Of a DNA stretch of 5,440 nucleotides, positions 1 to 5,051 are shown piece by piece; position 1 is the stretch's first letter, and every line of letters begins with the position of its first letter. The stretch is from contig SKQJ01000218.1 of the NCBI GenBank assembly GCA_007119075.1, positions 1 to 5,440 of the forward strand. Direction: 5' to 3'. Source of the stretch: Bacteroidales bacterium. Its GTDB lineage: Bacteria > Bacteroidota > Bacteroidia > Bacteroidales > PUMT01. Under the pieces are notes generated by a model. That model had not been told where the DNA came from. It saw only the letters and a program-made list of their open reading frames with translations, and did no database searches. Both the position numbers and the translations under genes were made by a program.

Positions 1-1302
1 CCCTGGCTGCCTCAGACATTCCTGATACCAGTCAGACGCCCCTCCTACATGCATGTTGACGACCCCGGCGCCGCCATGGAATGGGCAAGAGAGCCGGCCG
101 ACCGGCTTCTGAGATATAATCCTGACCTCCGGCTGCACCATATGTTCGATCCCAATATGGACCGCCTGATGCTTGAGTACATGACCTGCTTCAGGGTGAA
201 AAAACTGCGGCTGGGCACCGCTTATGAAAGGTTTATCAGGGACACGCTGCCTTCCGGCGGAACAATACTTATATCTGAGTGCCGGAAAAAATGGCCCACA
301 ACAAGGGTGGACAACAGGCACGTTTTTCAGTTTGGAGGCCCTGACGGGGCTTCCGTGAATGAATATTTCGGCGGGGGCGACCGGGTCGGAAAATACCTGG
401 AGCAGCACAATTCTCCTTTCAGGAGCTGGGAGCCACCCTCTCCCGACGGTGAAAGCCCAGAGGCACAGTGGGGCTTTGATCCTGCCCTCTATGAGGACAT
501 CGGACGTATTGCAAAGGAAGGAGGATATAAAGTCCAAAGAATAGTTTTTGAAGAGCCTGCACACCCGAGTCCCTTTGTTGCAGAACTATACAGGTGGTGG
601 TACAAACAGCGCCGCATCATGGCCAGCAGATTGCTGGCGAGTTCCTTTACCCGCATCGATCCTTACCGGACATTCAGAACAGGCTCAGTGCCGTTCTGGA
701 CGCAATTCAGCACGGAAAAACAGGCACAATTGCTTGATGAATACCTGAAGGGCAATGACAAATATGACGAAATTTTCCTGATGCGCTATATCCATGGAGT
801 GGAAGGTCTTGGATATGCCGATGCCCGGCGCTGGCAAAAGGTGCTTGATAATGCCGTCAAAAAGGGAGAGCTCCTGGAATACGGGCATGAAACCGATTCG
901 CTGGACCTGGCCCTGATGACAGAATTCAATCCCGATCTGGAAAACAGGATAAAATCCAGGTATCCTGTGCCGGGACCTCTGGGATTCAAGGCCTTCACGA
1001 AGTTTATCAAGGAATCGAAGAATAAATTCAAAGTCAGATTTGAAGATAGTCTTCCGGAGGAAATGAAACCGCCAGTCGCTGAAACTGAAAGACTGACAGG
1101 GAGAACCGATGGTAAGGTTAAGGAACCGGCAGCAGCGGAAAAACAATCCCGGACCGGCACAGCTGAGTCGTCAAAACAACAATCCCGCGCCAGCGCACCT
1201 AAAGGGCAACCTGCAAAATCCAAAGCCGGGAAGCAGAAAAAGAAGGCTGCAAAGCCCAAAGCCGGGTCCGAAGCCAGCGCCCCTAAAACGAAATCCGGTT
1301 AA
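1..1302 (+). CDS. Unrecognised protein, 5'-truncated, with lysine/alanine-rich C-terminal tail
   Basis: The reading frame is open from the first base of the window, so the gene very probably starts upstream; the first in-frame ATG is at 49. Counting from that Met, 417 residues are visible. Residues 1 to about 335 look like a folded, soluble protein with many aromatic residues and mixed charge. Examples are GGTILISECRKKW (70-82), a glycine-rich stretch around FQFGGPDG and EYFGGGD (93-111), and a tryptophan-rich ELYRWWYKQRR (179-189). I see no signal peptide in the visible part and no membrane segment. The 70-82 and 160-170 stretches could be beta strands of an alpha/beta fold, but I cannot assign a family. 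From about residue 335 the protein becomes a low-complexity tail of Lys, Ala, Pro, Ser and Gln with internal repeats, reminiscent of histone-H1-like tails; it could bind nucleic acid or be a disordered linker. About 110 bp separate it from the oxidase gene, so shared transcription is possible but not shown. The reading frame is secure; the function is unknown. Confidence 0.85.
   Translation, partial: PWLPQTFLIPVRRPSYMHVDDPGAAMEWAREPADRLLRYNPDLRLHHMFDPNMDRLMLEYMTCFRVKKLRLGTAYERFIRDTLPSGGTILISECRKKWPTTRVDNRHVFQFGGPDGASVNEYFGGGDRVGKYLEQHNSPFRSWEPPSPDGESPEAQWGFDPALYEDIGRIAKEGGYKVQRIVFEEPAHPSPFVAELYRWWYKQRRIMASRLLASSFTRIDPYRTFRTGSVPFWTQFSTEKQAQLLDEYLKGNDKYDEIFLMRYIHGVEGLGYADARRWQKVLDNAVKKGELLEYGHETDSLDLALMTEFNPDLENRIKSRYPVPGPLGFKAFTKFIKESKNKFKVRFEDSLPEEMKPPVAETERLTGRTDGKVKEPAAAEKQSRTGTAESSKQQSRASAPKGQPAKSKAGKQKKKAAKPKAGSEASAPKTKSG
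1189..1287 (+). repeat. Degenerate short repeats encoding the basic tail
   Basis: Two overlapping sets of imperfect direct repeats lie in frame in the tail. The 18-bp stretch at 1213-1230 matches 1249-1266 at 16 of 18 positions (36 bp, or 12 codons, apart) and encodes AKSKAG versus AKPKAG. The 15-bp stretch at 1189-1203 matches 1273-1287 at 14 of 15 positions (84 bp, or 28 codons, apart) and encodes ASAPK twice. Both spacings are multiples of three, so copies can be gained or lost without breaking the frame. Confidence 0.7.
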
Positions 1303-1414
1303 AGGGACCGGTAACAAATAAACAAGCGATGGCATAACTGCTTCACTGATGCTCCCCGGTGCAGGGCCGTCGCGCATGGCATGAGCCTATTTATGAACTT
1401 CGTCAAAATTGAAT

Positions 1415-2611
1415 ATGGCTGAAATATGGTCAAACTGGTCGGGAAGCCTGAAATTCACCCCGGGTGAGCTGGCGGAACCGGGCAGCGAAGAAGAGGCTAA
1501 AACCATCGTTGAGAAAGCCCTGGAAGAGGGCCGGAAAATAAGGGTGGCCGGGGCCGGCCATTCTTCTTCTCCCCTGGTGGTCACAAACAGTGTCCTGTTG
1601 TCGCTCGGAAAATTTAAATCGGTCGAAAATGTTGACAGGGAAAATTCCACTGCCTGGATCGGAACAGGTCTCACCGTCAAGGAGGGCGGCAGCAAACTGC
1701 TGGAGCATGGTCTCTCATTGCATAATACGGGCGATGTGGATATTCAGTGTATCTCCGGGGCCATAAGCACAGGAACCCATGGCACGGGCGTCAAGCTGAA
1801 GAACCTGTCCTCAATGCTTATCGGCTGCAGGATGATCTGTGCCGACGGACAAATAAGGGAATTTACCGAAGAAAAGGACGGGAAGGAATTTTTTGATGCC
1901 CTGCGGGTTTCACTGGGCTCATTTGGGATTATGACCAAAATGAAACTCAGGCTGCAGCCAGCCTTTGAACTTGAAAGAAGGGAGTGGTGCACCCATACCG
2001 ACAACTGTCTTGAGCACCTCGACGAGCTTATAAGCAAAAACAGGAATTTCGACTTTTACTGGTACCCCCGCAGCGACCTGGTAAAGCTGCGCATATTGAA
2101 CGAAAAGGGGAAAGGCATGCAGACCCTGGATTATGCCGACTGCGTTGAGGAGAAATCAGGCTGGGCCATCGATGTTCTTCCCAAGGAGAGGGATCTCAAG
2201 TTTGACGAAATGGAGTACGCCCTTCCGCTGGAGGCCGGCCCGGACTGTTTCAGGGAAGTAAGGAAAAGGATCAAAGACAGGTTCAGAAAAACAGTGGCAT
2301 GGCGGGTGCTTTACAGGACAATAGAAGCCGACGATTACCATATAAGTCCCTGCTACGGACGCGACACGGTGACTATCTCCCTGCACCAGAATGCCGGCTT
2401 CCCTTTTATGGAATTTTTTCAGTCCATCGAACCGGTATTTCTTGATCATGGCGGCAGGCCTCACTGGGGAAAAAAGCACACTCTCCAGAGCAGCGCGATT
2501 CGCAAGATGTATCCAAAATGGGAGGATTTCTTCAAATTAAGGGCTGAAATGGATCCCCGCGGAATTTTTATGAATGAACATCTTGAAAAACAAATCTTTG
2601 GTCTCCGATGA
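1415..2611 (+). CDS. FAD-linked oxidoreductase, L-gulonolactone / D-arabinono-1,4-lactone oxidase (alditol oxidase) type
   Basis: The protein has 398 residues, slightly short for this family (roughly 420-440). The N-terminal half is a PCMH-type FAD-binding domain. It has a loop with GAGHS at 46-50, where His49 sits where relatives carry FAD covalently, then ISTGTHGTG (117-125) and GSFGIMTKM (168-176). The C-terminal half is an ALO-type substrate domain with R301, ADDYHISPCYGRDT (305-318), GGRPHWGKKH (346-355) and DPRGIFMNEHLEK (380-392), which align by eye with animal L-gulonolactone oxidase. Such enzymes oxidise aldonolactones or alditols, often with oxygen as acceptor; the substrate cannot be read from sequence. 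Where characterised members have the catalytic Glu-x-Arg pair, this one has Leu299-Tyr-Arg301. There is no signal peptide or membrane segment, so it is probably cytoplasmic. I chose the ATG at 1415; an in-frame TTG at 1409 would add two residues, and there is no Shine-Dalgarno at either. The TGA overlaps the next gene's ATG. Confidence 0.9.
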   Translation: MAEIWSNWSGSLKFTPGELAEPGSEEEAKTIVEKALEEGRKIRVAGAGHSSSPLVVTNSVLLSLGKFKSVENVDRENSTAWIGTGLTVKEGGSKLLEHGLSLHNTGDVDIQCISGAISTGTHGTGVKLKNLSSMLIGCRMICADGQIREFTEEKDGKEFFDALRVSLGSFGIMTKMKLRLQPAFELERREWCTHTDNCLEHLDELISKNRNFDFYWYPRSDLVKLRILNEKGKGMQTLDYADCVEEKSGWAIDVLPKERDLKFDEMEYALPLEAGPDCFREVRKRIKDRFRKTVAWRVLYRTIEADDYHISPCYGRDTVTISLHQNAGFPFMEFFQSIEPVFLDHGGRPHWGKKHTLQSSAIRKMYPKWEDFFKLRAEMDPRGIFMNEHLEKQIFGLR

Positions 2612-2982
2612 AGAAATCAGGCAATAAAAAGTGGATCATACCCGGCGTGCACATACCTTTGAAGAGCACCGGCAGGGAACCGGAAATGGTGAGTCAGGAC
2701 AGGATCGCGATTCTTAACCTCCATACCGGACCGGTAAAGATCCGTCTTACGGTATACCAAACCCGCATGGAGCCTGTCAGCGGATACAACCTGGAGATCC
2801 AGGGTCAGCGATTAAAGAAAATCCGCATAAATGATTTGATTGACCCTTATCCCTTATACCTTGAAACGGATTATGCCCTGTTGATTGAAGCCGACAGGGA
2901 AGTAGCTATCCAGTTTCTGCGCATGAATACTGGATATGGCAGCGCGGCCATAATGGGGACCATGGGCTATGGAACAGACTAA
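2608..2982 (+). CDS. Divergent ASRT-family protein (sensory rhodopsin transducer-like)
   Basis: The 124-residue protein aligns end to end, without large gaps, with the canonical ASRT-family protein encoded at 4473-4850. Shared landmarks are K-x-W-x-IP-x-x-x-IP (8-17), EPE (24-26), ILN (35-37), R-x-N-x-L-x-DP (73-80), TDYA (87-90) and Gln102/Arg105. The family block HTRxDSRQxEN is replaced here by a glycine/tyrosine-rich stretch (about 103-113); only the first Arg (R105) is kept. SHE becomes SQD and EGYIP becomes GVHIP. The family folds as a small beta-sandwich, tetrameric in the Anabaena protein, and has been proposed to bind small molecules, possibly sugars. There is no signal peptide or membrane helix, so it should be cytosolic. 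Its ATG overlaps the TGA of the oxidase gene (ATGA), which points to coupled translation and a shared task. Membership in the superfamily is likely; its ligand is unknown and probably differs from that of canonical members. Confidence 0.78.
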   Translation: MKKSGNKKWIIPGVHIPLKSTGREPEMVSQDRIAILNLHTGPVKIRLTVYQTRMEPVSGYNLEIQGQRLKKIRINDLIDPYPLYLETDYALLIEADREVAIQFLRMNTGYGSAAIMGTMGYGTD

Positions 2983-3001
2983 ATGGGGATGATAGCCCCA
3001 T
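2983..3001 (+). terminator. Stem-loop directly after the ASRT-like gene
   Basis: ATGGGG at 2983-2988 pairs perfectly with CCCCAT at 2996-3001 around a 7-nt loop, starting at the base after the stop codon. No T-run follows, so it is not a classical intrinsic terminator. It could attenuate transcription, protect the 3' end of the oxidase/ASRT-like mRNA or be chance. Confidence 0.35.
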
Positions 3002-3032
3002 CAACCTTCGGCAAATAAAAAGCATGAACGAA

Positions 3033-3048
3033 CCATGGGGTTCCATGG
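3033..3048 (+). repeat. Short inverted repeat just upstream of the DUF2721 start
   Basis: Two copies of CCATGG (3033-3038 and 3043-3048) flank GGTT and can form a 6-bp stem with a 4-nt loop. The hairpin ends 6 bases before the ATG at 3055, where it could hinder ribosome access or act as a small operator. CCATGG is itself self-complementary, so the pairing may be incidental. Confidence 0.3.
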
Positions 3049-3054
3049 ATTGAC

Positions 3055-3546
3055 ATGCAAACTATCCGGATCATGACGAATGAAATTTCTGTTGGAGTAA
3101 GCATCCTTACGGCTATGATAACACCTGCAATACTGATCGTAGCATGCGGATCTCTCTCCCTGACAACATCACAGAGACTAAGCAGGAGCATAGAAAGGAC
3201 AAGGAAAATATCGGTTGCATTCAATGAGATGGGCGAAGGAAAAAGAACCATCCCCGAAAGGGAACAAAAAATGCTGCGGAAACAGCTTGAAAAATCAGCC
3301 AGAAGGGCAATATTGCTTCAACGGGCAATGACAATGCTTTACACTGCACTGGGTTTCTTTATTTCCACCAGCTTTGTTATCGGCATCTTCGAAATAATGG
3401 GCTGGATGAACTCATGGCTCCTGATCCTGCTGCCCATGGTGGGAGCCATTGCTTTGCTCTGGGCCAGCATTCTCCTGATAATGGAAACACGCCTGGCACT
3501 AAAAGCCGTTGATGATGAAATGAATTTCCGGCTGAACTCAGGATGA
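3055..3546 (+). CDS. DUF2721 family integral membrane protein
   Basis: The protein has 163 residues, typical for this family, with three predicted membrane segments at about 11-33, 93-115 and 119-144. The first begins with the recognisable DUF2721 signature ISVGVSILTAMITPAILI (11-28) and is followed by an S/T-rich turn and SQRLSRSIERTRKI (39-52). A charged, probably cytoplasmic helical region (about 40-90) with many Arg, Lys and Glu lies between TM1 and TM2 and may form a coiled coil. The molecular function of DUF2721 proteins is not known to me. The start could instead be the ATG at 3073 (residue 7), which would place the signature closer to the N-terminus; neither has a Shine-Dalgarno sequence. 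It lies 72 bp after the ASRT-like gene and 79 bp before the DUF2071 gene on the same strand, so co-transcription is plausible. The family call is firm; a role in the putative operon is not. Confidence 0.88.
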   Translation: MQTIRIMTNEISVGVSILTAMITPAILIVACGSLSLTTSQRLSRSIERTRKISVAFNEMGEGKRTIPEREQKMLRKQLEKSARRAILLQRAMTMLYTALGFFISTSFVIGIFEIMGWMNSWLLILLPMVGAIALLWASILLIMETRLALKAVDDEMNFRLNSG

Positions 3547-3625
3547 TATCATTCTGCAAACAGTACCCGGAAAAGTATTGATAAGAAACTGTTACTCCAC
3601 CCAAAAGCAAAACCCATCAACGGCA

Positions 3626-4363
3626 ATGAAAACAGAACAGATCCTCAACAATAACCGGCACCGCCCTTTCAGGATGCCTGATGGGAAATGGAAATTCTAC
3701 CAGGAATGGCATGATGTGCTCTTCCTGCACTGGCCGGTTGATCTGGCAGAGCTTCGGAAATTCATCCCCGATGAGCTGGAGATTGAGCTTTTCGGAGATG
3801 TCACCTGGGTATCGCTTGTCGTGTTCAAGCTAAAAAACCTGAGGCCGGCATACTTGCCCGGGATCCCGCCAATATCCGACTTCGACGAAATAAATATAAG
3901 AGGGTATGTAAAATACCGGGGCAAGCCGGGAATATATTTTCTCAGCATAGAAGGCAGCAAGAGACTGTCATGCATAATCGCAAAATCGATTACCGAAATG
4001 CCCTACAGGCATTCCCGCGTCAATAGCGCAAAAAACTTTTATGATTCCTGGAACAATGAGTTCGGGGACCGGCTTAAAATAAAATTTGAAGCAGGAAAAA
4101 GCATCCCTGAGAAATCACTGCTGGAAAGGTGGCTGACTGAAAGATACGCTCTGTTCCAGGATACTGAAGAAGGGAAGATCACAGAATTCAACATTCATCA
4201 TTGCGAATGGCCCCTTCAGGAAGCCGGTATTTCAGAGCTGAATGTCGAATATGACAGATTCAAAAGCCTCATCGGTTCACAACCCGATCTATACCATTAT
4301 TCTCCAGGGGTCCAGGTTCTGACATGGGGCAAAATCAACCACAGAACAGCCTCGCCTGCCTGA
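3626..4363 (+). CDS. DUF2071 (YqjF-like) family protein
   Basis: The product is 245 residues, the usual size for the DUF2071/YqjF family. Visible family features are W-x-x-VLFLHWPVD (28-39), LRKFIPDELEIELFGDVTWVSLVVFKL (about 43-69), a P-rich loop ending LPGIPPISDFDEINIRGYV (77-95), GKPGIYFLSIEGSKRL (99-114) and the C-terminal HYSPGVQVLTWGKI (224-237). The family is related in fold to acetoacetate decarboxylase-like proteins, but I cannot identify a catalytic lysine here and no reaction should be assumed. It has no signal peptide or membrane helix. I start at ATG 3626; an in-frame TTG at 3578 would add 16 residues (rich in Ser, Asn and Gln) unlike the family N-terminus. It is the last gene of the plus-strand run and converges with the canonical ASRT gene. 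Confidence 0.9.
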   Translation: MKTEQILNNNRHRPFRMPDGKWKFYQEWHDVLFLHWPVDLAELRKFIPDELEIELFGDVTWVSLVVFKLKNLRPAYLPGIPPISDFDEINIRGYVKYRGKPGIYFLSIEGSKRLSCIIAKSITEMPYRHSRVNSAKNFYDSWNNEFGDRLKIKFEAGKSIPEKSLLERWLTERYALFQDTEEGKITEFNIHHCEWPLQEAGISELNVEYDRFKSLIGSQPDLYHYSPGVQVLTWGKINHRTASPA

Positions 4364-4372
4364 GGGAAGGGC

Positions 4373-4451
4373 CGGACAATTCTGATTAATCACATTCCCT
4401 GAATCCCCGGCATCAGACGGAAATTCCGATGTGGCGCCGGGACTTTGTCCG
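4373..4451. terminator. Nested inverted repeats between convergent genes (possible bidirectional terminator)
   Basis: Within the 109-bp convergent gap, CGGACAA (4373-4379) is complementary to TTGTCCG (4445-4451). Inside it, CCCGGC (4406-4411) pairs with GCCGGG (4436-4441), and ATC (4412-4414) can pair with GAT (4428-4430). A small dyad, CGGAA-A-TTCCG, sits at the tip (4418-4428). A perfect 10-bp palindrome TGATTAATCA lies at 4383-4392. There is no T-run on either strand beside the stem. The position between two converging stop codons suggests transcription termination or mRNA 3'-end protection; a dispersed palindromic repeat is the other possibility. Confidence 0.45.
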
Positions 4452-4472
4452 AATAGTGCCTGATCTGAAGAA

Positions 4473-4850
4473 TTATTCTACCGGGAATGCCATGGTAGTG
4501 AGCAACGCATTTTCCGATTGCCTCGAGTCAAGGCGGGTATGCTGTACCACTATAGGAACATCTGACATGATGACGCTGGCGTAATCGGTATCCAGTGGCA
4601 CCTTCTCGGGATCCTCGAGGCTGTTGAACCTTAGGTGCTCGGTTCTTTTCCCGGGCACTTTCAGCTTATAAGGACCTATCGGGTCCTTGTCTGTAAAGTA
4701 TATCATTATTTCGACATTTGCCTCCTGTTCGCCGGTATTCAATATGCAGGCGGTTTCGTGACTGGTAAACTCCGGCTCCGGACCGTTGCTCTGCCCGGGT
4801 ATGTATCCTTCCGGAATTGCCCAGATTTTATGGCCTATGTGTTTGTTCAT
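4473..4850 (-). CDS. Canonical sensory rhodopsin transducer (ASRT) family protein
   Basis: The 125-residue protein carries the full set of conserved ASRT-family blocks: IWAIPEGYIP (9-18), GPEPEF (23-28), SHETACILN (30-38), YFTDKDPIGPYKLKVP (51-66), HLRFNSLEDP (72-81), DTDYASVI (87-94), VPIVVQHTRLDSRQSENALL (98-117). The Anabaena homologue is a soluble tetrameric beta-sandwich that interacts with a sensory rhodopsin and can bind DNA. Most homologues occur in genomes or loci without a rhodopsin and have been proposed to bind small molecules such as sugars. No rhodopsin is encoded in this window, so a light-signalling role should not be assumed. The ATG at 4850 has no Shine-Dalgarno. A TAnnTTTG match lies 26 bases upstream. 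The gene points away from the STAS-like gene and towards DUF2071. It is the paralogue of the protein at 2608-2982, roughly 30% identical by eye. Confidence 0.92.
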   Translation of the reverse strand: MNKHIGHKIWAIPEGYIPGQSNGPEPEFTSHETACILNTGEQEANVEIMIYFTDKDPIGPYKLKVPGKRTEHLRFNSLEDPEKVPLDTDYASVIMSDVPIVVQHTRLDSRQSENALLTTMAFPVE

Positions 4851-4876
4851 ATCCGCGTATTTTCATGGTTTTATAT

Positions 4877-4884
4877 CAAAATTA
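4877..4884 (-). promoter_or_regulatory. Putative Bacteroidota-type -7 box for the canonical ASRT gene
   Basis: On the minus strand this reads TAATTTTG, a full match to the TAnnTTTG -7 consensus of Bacteroidota housekeeping promoters. It would give a short leader of about 20 nt before the ATG at 4850. I do not find a clear TTG-type -33 element at the right spacing; the expected position falls by the dyad and the direct repeat. The call rests on one 8-mer and an assumed phylum. Confidence 0.45.
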
Positions 4885-4887
4885 CCC

Positions 4888-4904
4888 AAAATAAGCCTTA
4901 TTTT
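4888..4904. promoter_or_regulatory. 17-bp perfect dyad in the divergent promoter region
   Basis: AAAATAAG at 4888-4895 is the exact reverse complement of CTTATTTT at 4897-4904 around a single C. It abuts the putative -7 box of the canonical ASRT gene on its upstream side, where a bound repressor would cover the promoter. Operator function is inferred from symmetry and position only; AT-rich DNA yields such dyads by chance more easily than mixed sequence. Confidence 0.45.
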
Positions 4905-4905
4905 C

Positions 4906-4938
4906 CTTACATCATTCATGCAATATCTTACATAATTC
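4906..4938. repeat. Direct repeat of 12 bp at 21-bp spacing in the divergent intergenic region
   Basis: CTTACATCATTC (4906-4917) recurs as CTTACATAATTC (4927-4938), 11 of 12 identical, with start-to-start distance 21 bp, close to two turns of the helix. The copies lie immediately beyond the 17-bp dyad, about 20-60 bp upstream of the minus-strand -7 box. Paired copies on one face of the DNA fit a binding site for a transcription factor, but no regulator gene is visible here. Confidence 0.4.
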
Positions 4939-5051
4939 GCTCCTGGGAAAAGATTAGTTATTGCAGGTATTTTTCAGTAAATTACATGTACATAACCCGG
5001 CCGTATGCCGGCAGGGAAATCAACTATGACACTGATCAAAATGAAGCAGAT

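Noticed and set aside
685..1259. Long antisense open frames opposite the first gene (685-1146 and 786-1259)
   Set aside because: They lie opposite a frame with sound protein composition, encode Phe/Ser/Leu-rich sequence with no recognisable motif, and arise from the composition of the real gene.
1109..1321. Alternative plus-strand frame over the basic tail
   Set aside because: It is a +1 shadow of the repetitive tail, rich in Arg, Gln, Asn and Pro for that reason, with no start signal or homology of its own.
1303..1414. A promoter or terminator between the first gene and the oxidase
   Set aside because: A 5-bp stem over the stop codon (1295-1311) and a partial TAnnTTTG match at 1389-1396 are too weak to call.
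1387..2479. Antisense open frames within the oxidase gene (1387-1708, 1744-2037, 2156-2479)
   Set aside because: The plus-strand frame carries clear FAD-oxidase motifs throughout; the antisense products match nothing and overlap one another.
3697..3975. Antisense frame within the DUF2071 gene
   Set aside because: The plus-strand frame has the full DUF2071 pattern; the antisense product is Ser-rich and featureless.
4473..4850. A light-sensing rhodopsin system
   Set aside because: The ASRT-family proteins suggest it by name, but no seven-helix rhodopsin is encoded here; the only membrane protein is a three-helix DUF2721 protein without a retinal-binding helix.
4968..4975. A plus-strand -7 box (TATTTTTC) for the STAS-like gene
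   Set aside because: It is one base off the TAnnTTTG consensus, lacks a -33 partner, and its fit depends on which start codon is used.
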